Source: Chondrosia reniformis (Eukaryota; Porifera; Demospongiae; Chondrillida; Chondrillidae). From it: a stretch of DNA of 64,000 nt. The first letter of the stretch is position 1. Each line of letters opens with the position of its first letter. Location: the NCBI GenBank assembly GCA_947172415.1, contig OX359192.1:2916501-2980500 (forward strand), in the 5' to 3' direction. The notes below the pieces were generated by a model that had not been told where the DNA came from, did not search any database, and worked only from the letters and a program-made list of their open reading frames with translations. Below are positions 53,601 to 64,000 of the stretch, in pieces. A program made the position numbers and the translations under genes.

Positions 53601-55421
53601 CTCCCCAAATGCAGTGAATACAAAGTCTTAAGGGACCTACCACTATAATGGCTGACGTATTCCCAGTTAAAGAATAAGCAAGCACATTGTAGGTAGTATA
53701 AGTGCTAGTTTTTGTTTTGGTGACAATGTTAATAACAAGATTCTAGAAGGTAACAAGAAATGATATGAAACAGGCTATCTAGATTCAATTAAGTATACAT
53801 TCATAGTCATAGTATGTACTCCTTTCTTATGACAAAGGCACATTTGTAGGTGACAATATCTTACATCTGTCAAATTGCTGGCTCCTATTAGCTCTTGTCC
53901 AAGTGCATATGTAGCTCCTAAGACAGGTATTTCTATTTCCTTATCATTTTTTCTGACACGAGACCTAGAAGGACTTAGAGCTGCATGTTCCTCATCTCTC
54001 ATTAAAATAACAGCTAATGCTCCAGCATCTTTAGCATGGTATGCCTACATTCCCCAAAAGTTAAAACAAATACATACGTACGTTCGTACAGGAGAAATTT
54101 GCTGCTAATACAACAAGAGTGTGAGGTTCTTATTCCTTTGTTTTTGCCATTTATATTTCTAACTGGCAACTTGCTTGTGTGTAACCATTATATTACAAAG
54201 TGCAATGTTTTGACAATTATTTTCTATCAAATGAAGACTCTAATAAGCAAAAATGGAATAATTCAATGGATATAAATCATCTCTCATTTCCACCTACTAA
54301 CTAGCTCACAAAAGGCTACGTTTATAACCCAACTGACCTCATCCATTATATATATTCATACCATATGTCACCTATTTAAGACATAAAGCATACACCACCA
54401 CTTCTCACTCTCCCCCTCAAGCTGCAGAAGTGTGATGACTATACACTTAATGTTATTTATAAACAAAATCTATTTGGTCATTTTACCAATTTCAGTTCTT
54501 TGTATGGCATGTTACAATAATAAACACATGTGCTAAATGCAAATACAAACCTTATCAGCAAATGAACAGTTACCACTGTAGTAATCAATCAGGGCTATAG
54601 TTTTGTTAACCTTATCATAATTACCACTTGAACAACCATCACCTGAAACAGAATAAATATGCAGCTTTAAAATGCTAGTTGCATGCAATGTATGAAATGT
54701 CCAGTTACCTTCTGGAAAACTGAGATTTCCCGTGACAGCTCCACTCCCTGAATATCCCATTACAGAGAATTCCACATCTTGAAGAAAATTTACTGCATAT
54801 CCTGTGTCTCCAAACGTGGCATTGAGAACTGACTGACCAGGAATCAGGTCTTCAAATATCAAGACATTAAAATACTGCCTGGTGACATTAAATCCTCCAG
54901 TCTCGACTAGTGTTTGATAGACATATTCTAGGACACAGTGAAAAAGTAACAGTTGAACAGAAGATCGGCTACTGAAATAAAGAGCGCTTACCAGCTGATT
55001 CATTATAACCAGTGGCTACAGAGCGACTAAAAAAACACACTAATTAAGGTAAAGAAATCCATTAAATTTTAAAATATATTTACCTTCCGTTTGAGCCTGA
55101 AAGTTTTTGCAAAGCCTGTGTGTTTAAAATAGCAATCACATTATCAAACATGATAACAGTATTCGAAGTAGCGGAGACGTACGCTTTGATACTGTCATAC
55201 CTACCTGGAGATGATCCATTATTTGCTGAGTAGTAATAGATTGAGGCAAAGTACTTGGCGAACGTTTCTCTGGTTGTACCCAAGGTTTAAGAGTGACTAG
55301 TAATACTGCAACCAAGGCAACGGTCAAAGCAATAGCTATAAATACCAGTACGGTAACACAGCGACACAGTGTTCTATTCCTGCTCTTAACCTTCGCATCA
55401 CTTTGGTCGTATCCGTAGGAT
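50681..55421 (-). CDS. M28 family membrane aminopeptidase with PA domain
   Basis: Exons (minus): 55421-55205, 55115-55084, 55028-54994, 54927-54709, 54642-54551, 54044-53865, 53742-53641, 53583-53531, 53382-53301, 53236-53114, 53053-53012, 52943-52882, [cassette 52490-52401], 52330-52260, 52200-52100, 51554-51480, 50731-50681. About 511 residues without the cassette, all in phase. The N-terminus has a basic stretch followed by a ~25-residue hydrophobic helix (type II anchor or signal-anchor). A PA domain (~170-290) precedes the peptidase core. Zinc ligands visible: GSHLDSVPAGPGINDNG (His, Asp), FWGAEEIGLLGS (Glu), NLNYDMV (Asp), DPCYHL (His). Closest family resemblance is vacuolar aminopeptidase Y (APE3). 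Likely secretory or lysosomal. The start codon is unresolved: the first listed exon needs an upstream exon ending in phase 2, and an ATG at 55,565 would fit only with a weak donor. Confidence 0.88.
51106..51174 (-). tRNA. tRNA-like sequence, CAT anticodon region (pseudo-tRNA or SINE head)
   Basis: Reading the minus strand: 7-bp acceptor stem (GTAATTG with TAATTGC), D arm GCTC-AGTGGCA-GAGC matching the pol III A box, anticodon arm CTGG-TCATAA-CCAG, T arm CTGGG-TTTCATT-CCCAG (B-box-like but degenerate), and a TTTTT terminator immediately downstream. The anticodon loop has only 6 nt, so a working tRNA is doubtful. It lies in the last intron of the peptidase gene, on the same strand. Pseudogene or tRNA-derived SINE head are the main options. 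Confidence 0.5.
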
Positions 55422-55847
55422 CTGCAGATATGGTGAAATCAGAGATGTACAATCGTTGGGTTAGGATACGGATTGGCTTAGCTAGATTGGAATTCTATTA
55501 TTTAAAGCTAAGAATATTGCAATGTTCGTTTTATAAAACTTACACACTGAAGTTGAATCCACCATTGTTTAAGGAACAAGGTGAAGTAAAAGAGAGGGAA
55601 ATAAAAGTATGAAGTTGAATAAATATTGTATAAATAGGTGCGGCATCAACCTGTCATCAGAATGTATCAAACTGATGCGTTCTTCTTTGGATGAACTCTA
55701 TAAGAATCGAGGAACAGCAGAAGAGTCTAGTCAGTTAAACGATCGATATCTAAGGTAGACTTACCATCTCCAGGACACAGTATTATTGGGGTATTATTTA
55801 ACTCACATGACACGTAGGCGTGTCCCCTCCTTGGTGATTGCGTAACC
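55422..55847. promoter_or_regulatory. Divergent promoter interval (inferred)
   Basis: About 430 bp separates the peptidase gene (minus) from the RIIAD1-like gene (plus), so both must start here. The first peptidase exon probably also lies inside. No TATA box or other motif stands out; the call rests on geometry alone. Confidence 0.4.
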
Positions 55848-56465
55848 ATGGACATTGAGACGAAGCTCAGTCAAGAAGGAGCTCTTAGGAAATATGATAA
55901 ACGAGCGCTAACAGGAAACGAACAAACTAATTTAAATGAAATTAAGGTAGAGTAATATTTACAGTCCGAAAAGAAGTGGTTCTGTAGAATGTTAGGCCTA
56001 CTGAGAATAGCAAAATGTAGTAATTAAATGTAAATGTTTGTGCTATTTATACCAAGTAGATAAAGTGTAGGATAGCCAGTGAAAAGTATTTGCGTGATCA
56101 CCCAGAGATTCGTACAATGATATCAGAATTCGTAAGGTAGGTCTTTAGCGCTAAATAACGAGTTAATGTCATTATATTGTGTAAATAGTTACATGGGTCA
56201 GCCCAGCAGATACGAATGTGCATATGCTTATGTATAACACATTTACTGCTATTTAGACCTACAGATTTATGCTAATGTATTTGCACTTTAGTACAGTATT
56301 AAAGAAGAGACCAGATGACATTAAGGAATTTGCAGCTGGTGAGTCCTCGAGTATATATTTATTACCCAACATCTCTCAAATTGCTATTATATCATCTTTG
56401 ATTGAATAGATTTCTTCAGTGATCCAGATTTGAAGGAAAGATATAGAAGCAGTCCTAAGCAGTAG
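55848..56465 (+). CDS. RIIa-domain protein, RIIAD1-like
   Basis: Exons 55848-55946, 56071-56136, 56292-56338 and 56410-56465. The last three join in phase and encode IASEKYLRDHPEIRTMI..VLKKRPDDIKEFAADFFSDPDL, close to animal RIIAD1, whose RIIa dimerisation/docking fold is related to the AKAP-binding domain of PKA regulatory subunits and is often linked to cilia and sperm. The first exon from ATG 55848 reads MDIETKLSQEG..ALTGNEQ, which resembles the RIIAD1 N-terminus but is two bases out of phase with exon 2. A start at ATG 55936 is in phase and gives a 59-residue protein. Either a small exon was missed or the short form is real. It is the only confident plus-strand gene in the window. Confidence 0.7.
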
Positions 56466-57040
56466 TAGCGTGCATTATCATTGATGTATAAAACTTATAT
56501 AACTACCAGCTACTAAGGTATACAATACCGTCAAAGATTATGCATCAACCATTTTTGAGACGATTACATACATGTACGAACGTATGTATTGCTAATTAAC
56601 ATTAACTGGCTTTACATCTGTATTCACATCCAAATTAAGCTATGTACTCCATAGATCGGTTATATATGGGATCTTAAAATTATAATACACCTGTACCTTG
56701 TGTAAAGGCTGTCTAGTAATGTATGTATTCTTTACAGTTTGAAGTGAAATCAAAACTCAATACACATTTATTCTCTGATAGAAGGTTATTCATAATAAAA
56801 TAATTTAATGTGATGCTGGATGACATACAACAAATAATACAATCTGATAAAACATGCAGTTGAGACACGAAACTAGTCTGACACTACAATGACTAATTAC
56901 TCAATGTAGCCACACTTGAATATTAACATGCAGGGGCAATGAATATACATATATATTATATATATGTAAATGACTGTGTGAATAGGTGCTTGCAGGCATT
57001 CATTAAAAGTGCTAAACATGTATAGATTTGTTAGAATATT
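56466..57040. other. Convergent intergenic spacer
   Basis: Between the 3' ends of the RIIAD1-like gene (plus) and CK1 gamma (minus). AT-rich, with a TATATATTATATATATG palindrome near 56,950. No gene seen. Confidence 0.4.
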
Positions 57041-60000
57041 CTATGATGCTCCCTGCGACTTTCTTCTAGTTCTCTTGAAACACCCACAACATCTAAACAC
57101 ACATGGATGACATGCATATATCACTTTGATAGGTGGTACTGACTTATCCTTCTATCACACTACAAAGACTCTCTTAAATATTATACTAAAATATACAATA
57201 GCAGTTGGTGATTTACGTACTGAGCACCAGCAACATATATTTAACAGGTCCAAATGTTTTTGACCCGGAGGTTTTCATCTTGCTGATAAAGACCTCTGGG
57301 TCAAACATCAAAACTTGTTAAAAAATGTGTTACTCGATAAATCATTGAATATAGGTACTTATAATGATAGCAACAAATACACCCTACTACTAAAGTAAAA
57401 GTACATTCAATCCACCATTTTAGTATTGTACTATTACCAAAACCCTAAAGCAACACCTCATCGAACACTGCTGAAAACTGAAATCAAAACTAACTTTGTG
57501 ACTTCTTTTTCTTCAAGTTCAGTTCCATTCACTTTCTTGTTGGCCTGCGCACCAGTATTGCGGTCCTGATCATCTACCTGACCATTCCCACTGGGTGGCT
57601 GAGGCTGACGAGAGGGATTTGTGGCTTCATTGGGTGTCCTGGTTGCTCCACCAGGTTGTTGGTTACGATCTTGATGTACTCCACTTCCATGAAATGGTGT
57701 TGTAGACTATAAAGTGGAAAAAGAAAAAAATCAATTAGAGTGGACAAATTAAAATTGGGTAATCTACCCTTGGACATCCTCTATTAATTTACAAGAGCAC
57801 CCCACACAACTTATAACAATAAAAGAGCAATGTAGGTCCACAGAACACACTAAAAAAAAGACTTATGACTTAAGGCAAACCTATTGAGCTTTGGTTGAGG
57901 ATAAATTAGCACACATTTAATGCAACTAACTGAACTGAGTTGATTTGCATATCGATCACTGCTTTTTATCATGCTAGAATCAGGTAATAAACCACCAACA
58001 GTGGTCTCCTGTAAAACAACAAGATACAAACAGACACAAATATTCACACAATGTACACAATTTTGTCAAATATCTTAAATTGGAAATACCTGCTCTCTGC
58101 CTGTCCAATCAAAGACATTGTCCTCCTTCCAGCCCTTCTTTTCCAGCAACTCTGTAAACAGTGACTTAAGATAAGAGTAATTGGGAGTTTCAAAGAAATC
58201 CAACCTTCGAACATATCGTAGATAGCTCGCCACCTCCTCTGTTTAGATGTATCATGAAACAAATATTCACGATGGTATAGTAGACAACTTCAGATATGCA
58301 CAAACCTGGCTGATGATCGCAGAGTAATTCAATAGGAGTTGATCGCTTTGTGTCTCCAATCTTTTGATACCTCTCTTTCAAAGTTTCCGCCTGTGAGTTA
58401 TTTATTAGAAACTTGCTTATCACTAAAAGTCATACAATACACAGGAGAACCCACCTTTAAACCTTGCCAAGGCAGACTTCCACGTAAGAAGTAGAGGAAC
58501 ATGTGACCAAGTGCTTCCAAGTCATCTCTCCGACTTTGTTCTACATATTTGTAATAAAGTATAAAATATAACAACCTACATATGTACCTATCTACAAAGC
58601 ATTACCACATATACAGTACATATGTTCTAGCTTGGATACAAGTAAGGCACTTATATCCAAGCTAGAACTATCTAACTGAATTGCCTATTTTCATACTCAC
58701 TGCATTCGGTACAAGAACTAATACATAAATAGATAATTAGTTGCTATGATACTGTGAAAATGAAACAGAAGCAGACCTTATAAGGTAGGTTGTCAATTTT
58801 CCACAAACTAGCACTGTCTAAGGATACCTTTGGAGATTCTGGAGGCTTCAATGATAGTGTCATTGTAAGACTAAAACATGCAACAGGAAGACCTCCTTCA
58901 GCATAATATGTATTTTCAACTAAAACCTATAATTGCCATTTTGAGTACACATAAGTGGAATTTAGGAAGTTCAGTTTCTATTCAGTCTATTACACGTTTA
59001 CAGCAATGGGGAAATATTGTAACTGAATAACAATTGGCCTATCAGGTTTTATACGGGGAAATTAACAATTAAATTCTACAACCAGCAATTATGTATTCCT
59101 AGCACCGTCAATGGTTTACACTTACGTGCCAAATTAACATACAGTAGTAAGCAGGGTATCATGAATAATCAAGAGTAAAAGTTGCTGCATTAATATTTAT
59201 AGTTTTAAAACTACATTGAATGGGAGCAAACTATACAAAAAGAACATATGTACATATATCCCTGCTCTTACTGATTGCTCCAAGTAGCAGGAAATTTACA
59301 ATGGAATTGTGAATCATTATTTCCAATATGTTATGTTTTATTAGACCTTTCATCAATTTCCTACTGCCACAAACTCCTTAATAAAACAATTAATTGAAAT
59401 TATATGGTTAATTTTTAGTGGTTTCTCTTGTTCATAAAGCTGGAAATTAATATTTCAATAAATTCAAAATCTCATCAAGTAGTCTCATTTTTGCTCATTC
59501 GGGGAGGTCTAGAAGCAATTCACAAATGGGTCTCTTTTCAAACAGCACAAGTACAATCTTTTTTGTGTACATACATACATACATGTTGTAACTACAAAGA
59601 TAACTAATTTGTGATACGACTGTCTGGCCAGAACAATCTAACAAATGCACCAATCACAACTTGTAAAACAAGTAACATTTGGACGAGATAAAAATAATGC
59701 TATCAACAGATATGACAAAGTAGTTATTAATCACTGTTCGTATTTACGTACTTCTACAACCAATTTTCAAGCCCCACTCTCATCCTCTAACAATTTATAT
59801 ACAATGGTGACAAATATGCTGGTAAGTGAATTTACACATGCATACGTATGTGGTTGCACAGAAGTTGCAATGGATGACTGACACATCTTTGCAGCAGCAT
59901 AAAGAGGTAGCTTAATCCATTTTAGAAAGTGTTAAATATTAAACTGTACCACTCACTATCAGTACCACATGATCTAGGTACAGTGCAAATAACACATACT

Positions 60001-63000
60001 GGTCACCAGAATAGGTTGTTGAGCCACTTAAACCTAGGAATGGGCCACCATTAGTACTATTGCACCAAGTCGGCACATACATTAAGATATACAAATGAGT
60101 ATTGGAAAGATAACAACAATCCCAATAGACAGTAAACATTCTTTTAAAATGAAGATACAGACTTCGGGTCATGAAGAGGTAGCAGAAGCAGGAATATTAT
60201 TAAGTTATTCAACCCCTACTATCTGATTGGTACCCAAGCTTTGCCATGGTGTAACTAATTTGTGAATATGACCATGCTAGAATGTTAAAATATCACACAT
60301 GTACACAGTTAAGAGGGTGCCTACCTTTCCCTAAGTGTGTGTTGATACTCATGTATCTTGCTGTTCCTGTCAAGCTCTTGTGCTCCTTATAAGGAATGTG
60401 CCGCCCACTGTCTGGATCTATGTACTCCTTGGCCAACCCAAAATCAATTATGTGAATAATGCTCTGATTCTTTGCACCTGTTCTACCAAGTAGAAAATTC
60501 TCTGGCTTTACATCACGATAGATCAAATGTTTTGAATGGACATACTCCAGTCTGCTAATCTGTTAGCAAAATAAAATAAATTAAGTCATTTCCTTCGCCT
60601 AAGTAATAGGCAAAGACACAAGTAGAGTTGAACCACCTAGGCTGCTTTCTATGGTGACATTATATAGTTGAATTACAATACAGTCGACTACACTTATAAC
60701 GAACTTGCTCATAACGAATTTTGGGTTATAACGAATGATTGTCAAAAAAACAATTTCCTGTCCATTCAATTCCTTCTGTTTATAACAAACAACCCTAAAC
60801 AAACTTCTATTATAACGAACGTGTTAACTTATGATTATGTATGTGTGAAGCCAAAAACGGCTGTATTTATCATTCTTAAACTAAAGTTACTGGACGAAGT
60901 GGATAAAGGGAGGAAGGAGAAGGGTATTTATGACGAATTTTCAGTTGAAAAGTCCACCCTGAGTACCATTAATATACTGTTTTACGTAATTTAAATTTTA
61001 TAAGCATTCTACTGTATTCATACTGCACTGATGAGTAGTTTATTTGTATAGTTATATACAAATAAAGTACATTTGCTTATAAAGAACTTCTTTTATAAAG
61101 AACAATTATGCTGGGATTTTGGTGTTCGTTATATCAGGAGTCGACTGTATAAGGAAATAGTTTCTCAGGTACATGTAATATTAAAATCCCGGCAATTACT
61201 ATTTTCATATGTACGCAATTTACTACTGAAACATCTCCATATAGGGGACCTTTCTATTCCCCTTAAATAGTCATTAAAATAAGTCTTTAGGGTAATACAT
61301 GTAAGATTGGTTTATTTAAACAAATCCTTGTCAAAACCAGGAGAGTGATTGATTTAGAGGCACCGAATTGCAGATAATTTAACTCATGACTACCTTTGTA
61401 AACTGCAAGCAACAATGATAAATAATGAAGAGAAATGGCAATTACTAGGTATTTCACATATACGTTCGGGTCACTGTACAAATACCACACACGAAGCAAA
61501 CATAAGATATCAGTAATTTGTAAATACACAAAACTTTCTCTTGAAAATATTATGCATACGTATGTATACTGTAATATCATTCAGCTTGCCAACATCTAAA
61601 CTCACCAATTGTATTGCAACCAATACTACTGTTTTCAGACTAAACTTTCTGTCACAAAGGTCAAACAAGTCTTCAAGACTTGGACCAAGTAGTTCTAAAA
61701 CCATAGCATTATGTTTGCCGCATGGAGCAAAATAGTATACCTGTGGTATACCAACTGCAATGAAAAGGAAAACTTAACTAAACAGGTTCGGAAAATAGTA
61801 TATTGAGCCTGAGATATACAATGGATGAATAGCTGGATGCATCAACTGACACAAAGATGTTCGGAAGATGGACCGATGGATACACAGACGACTAGATGGA
61901 CGGATGGATACACAGACAACTAGATGGACTGATGGATACACAGATGACTAGATGGACTGATGGATACACAGATGACTAGATGGACTGATGGATACACAGA
62001 TGACTAGATGGACGGATGGATACACAGATGACTAGATGGACTGATGGATACACAGATGACTAGATGGACTGATGGATACACAGACGACTAGATGGACTGA
62101 TGGATACACAGACGACTAGATGGACGGATGGATACACAGATGACTAGATGGACGGATGGATACACAGATGACTAGATGGACTGATGGATACACAGATGAC
62201 TAGATGGACTGATGGATACACAGACGACTAGATGGACTGATGGATACACAGACGACTAGATGGACTGATGGATATACAGATGACTAGATGGACTGATGGA
62301 TACACAGATGACTAGATGGACTGATGGATACACAGATGACTAGATGGACTGATGGATACACAGATGACTAGATGGACTGATGGATACACAGATGACTAGA
62401 TGGACGGATGGATACACAGATGACTAGATGGACTGATGGATACACAGACGACTAGATGGACTGATGGATATACAGATGACTAGATGGACTGATGGATACA
62501 CAGATGACTAGATGGACTGATGGATACACAGATGACTAGATGGACTGATGGATACACAGATGACTAGATGGACTGATGGATACACAGACGACTAGATGGA
62601 CTGATGTATGTATATACAAACGGATAGATTGACTGATGGATACACTAGCTATTATGGACTGATCGCTGGACATATAATGGAATAAAAATAATGAATGACC
62701 ATCTTCTGCTTTTTATATGTACCTGCATTTCCTAACATTCTATAAAATTTGTACTCTAAATGCAGCTGGGGTGCTCTTGATCGAACAGGCTCCTACACAC
62801 ACAAATACATACAGGAATCATGGCACAAGGCTCTTCATATACTTGAATCCTGTAAATGATTACTATCCACTTGACAACCTGACAAGACTGCGATCATGTG
62901 AGATCACAAGCCTACGCCCACAGAATCTAAGAATACTGCTGACATCATAATTAGTCAGCAGCTTTAAACCCACTCAAGGTGTTCCATCAATTACCTATTC

Positions 63001-63093
63001 TACTGCTAATATATAGTATACCCTCTATAATATGCATGTATACATTACTAACCAGTTTTATTCCTACATGTTCATTGTTGTATAAATTCTTCC
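57041..63093 (-). CDS. Casein kinase 1 gamma homologue, 5' end outside window
   Basis: Exons in window (minus): 63093-63053, 62792-62723, 61754-61606, 60559-60325, 58540-58455, 58390-58306, 58238-58090, 58008-57931, 57706-57495, 57092-57041. All phases agree and give 385 codons. CK1 gamma landmarks: [14 protein letters not shown] (catalytic Lys), [83 protein letters not shown]. The last exon encodes [17 protein letters not shown], matching the cysteine-rich palmitoylation motif that anchors CK1 gamma at the plasma membrane, where it phosphorylates LRP6 in Wnt signalling. The exons for the N-terminus and glycine loop must lie beyond 64,000. Catalytic residues are intact. One intron (61,606 to 60,559) holds a MITE and another (62,723 to 61,754) a minisatellite. 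Confidence 0.93.
58624..58668. repeat. 15-bp inverted repeat in CK1 gamma intron
   Basis: GTTCTAGCTTGGATA at 58,624 and its exact reverse complement at 58,654, with a 15-bp loop. Small hairpin, function unknown. Confidence 0.7.
60681..61147. mobile_element. pogo/Tc1-mariner-type MITE in CK1 gamma intron
   Basis: 467 bp flanked by TA on both sides. Terminal inverted repeats start CAGTCGACTACACTTATAACG on the left and, reversed, CAGTCGACTCCTGATATAACG on the right. TA target and CAGT-type ends fit pogo/Tigger non-autonomous elements. The internal plus-strand ORF is not transposase-like. Confidence 0.85.
61865..62610. repeat. 28-bp minisatellite in CK1 gamma intron (~27 units)
   Basis: Units CTAGATGGACTGATGGATAC plus ACAGATGA, with alternating GATGA/GACGA and ACTGA/ACGGA variants that recur in blocks, suggesting multi-unit (higher-order) duplication. 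Decayed units flank it on both sides. Confidence 0.95.
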
Positions 63094-64000
63094 CTGGAGA
63101 AGAAAAAATAATATTACATATCTAATACCATTGCAACAACAGATCACTATACCAAACTACACAAATACATAGGTTCTTTCATTTTTTCCTCCAAACTGTT
63201 CATTCAAACAACTAAGAATTCCAACATTATCCTCTCTTTCAACAACTGGAATAAGCTACATATCTCAGTCATGTGAATCTATCTAATTTTGGGTTTTACA
63301 AATTTAAATGCTTAAAACACCACATCTAAGAGACCTAGGCTTATATACTTGCAAGGATTTTAAACAAATAGAAATTAAGAAACAATTAAGAAGCAATAAA
63401 AACCAAATATATTAACAAGAATAACTTTTCAACAAATATAAAACATTTGGAAGAGCCTCATACTAACTTACTTCACTTGTTATAGTTGGCATTTAATGTG
63501 CATTGTTACAGCGTTATGAAATCATGATAAAATACCTATAGGAGTTTCTAATATCATTCATATGTGTACAGATTTACATCACATGATTATTACTATTTTT
63601 GGAACAATTCCATAAGTGGCAAGGAATTATAAACAGTATCACATTCCTACAGCTGATAACTAGGAAATGAAATTAATCACAGGAAAATCCTCTTACTGTG
63701 GGATCAAAAGAGGATAAATTGACCTGACAACCATATATTTCCCATGTAATCCATTTGATCGCTACAAGAAAAAGAAACTCTATTGTTTTAACAGAAATTT
63801 GGCGATTAAGAAGGAAGAATTCTATAAATAGTAACAACATTTGCTATCCACCTATATAAATATAGGTGAAATACTATGAAACATGTCCTTCACACACTCC
63901 CAGTTAAATAATCTAAATACTGTACTGGTGCACTAATAGTCAATGCACATTTAACAGATTTAAGTCTCAGTGTAAAGCACAGTAGTACTTCTCATAATAT
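63094..64000. other. CK1 gamma intron reaching the right edge
   Basis: AT-rich sequence with no exon encoding the expected GCGNFGE-type glycine loop, so the upstream exons are outside the window. No repeat or RNA gene seen. Confidence 0.5.

Noticed and set aside
60668-60994. Plus-strand 108-codon ORF as a possible transposase
   Set aside because: Lies inside the 467-bp pogo-type MITE, lacks transposase motifs and is too short. Non-autonomous element.

Overview
The window looks like nuclear DNA of an early-branching animal, most likely a demosponge of the Amphimedon type. This is an inference. The genes are intron-dense (introns often 40-400 nt, GT-AG), they encode animal-specific signalling proteins (CSK-type SH3-SH2-tyrosine kinases, a death domain, casein kinase 1 gamma, a RIIAD1-like protein), there is a single-exon TKL-type kinase in two copies, and the introns are full of MITEs, foldback elements and minisatellites. 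Almost all genes lie on the minus strand.

Positions 1-26,100 hold two copies of a ~13 kb tandem segmental duplication. Read on the minus strand, each unit has a CSK-like gene (CSK1 12996-7338; CSK2 26081-21709), a proline-rich unknown ORF, a single-exon TKL-like Ser/Thr kinase and a decayed Helitron helicase piece; a RecQ-like helicase exon lies on the plus strand. The copies differ by clean transposon insertions, a ~400 bp inversion and a ~1 kb deletion. CSK2 assembles into 464 codons with every splice phase consistent. CSK1 keeps a 450-codon reading frame but has lost its catalytic residues, so it reads as a pseudokinase. Positions 26,947-35,560 hold a third, more diverged CSK gene (CSK3, 468 codons) whose introns carry two large minisatellites and nested MITEs.

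The most unusual object is at 38,374-50,343 (minus). A fourth CSK-like SH3-SH2-tyrosine kinase continues, through a phase-consistent splice junction, into a 1,036-codon tail with a Roc-type GTPase, a COR-like region and a C-terminal death domain. The order (kinase, Roc, COR, death domain) parallels DAPK1, but the kinase is a tyrosine kinase of the CSK lineage. Failure to splice the joining intron ends the protein at once, giving a CSK-sized kinase, so one locus could make both forms.

Beyond it are an M28/PA-domain aminopeptidase of the vacuolar aminopeptidase Y type (55,421-50,681, minus), with a symmetric 90-nt cassette exon near the active site; a small RIIAD1-like gene on the plus strand (55,848-56,465), divergent from the peptidase; and the 3' part of a casein kinase 1 gamma gene (57,041 to beyond the right edge, minus) ending in a cysteine-rich membrane-anchor motif. 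A tRNA-like sequence lies in the last peptidase intron and a pogo/mariner-type MITE in a CK1 gamma intron.

Exon boundaries were derived by hand from GT/AG sites, reading frame and family similarity. No transcript data or database searches were available.
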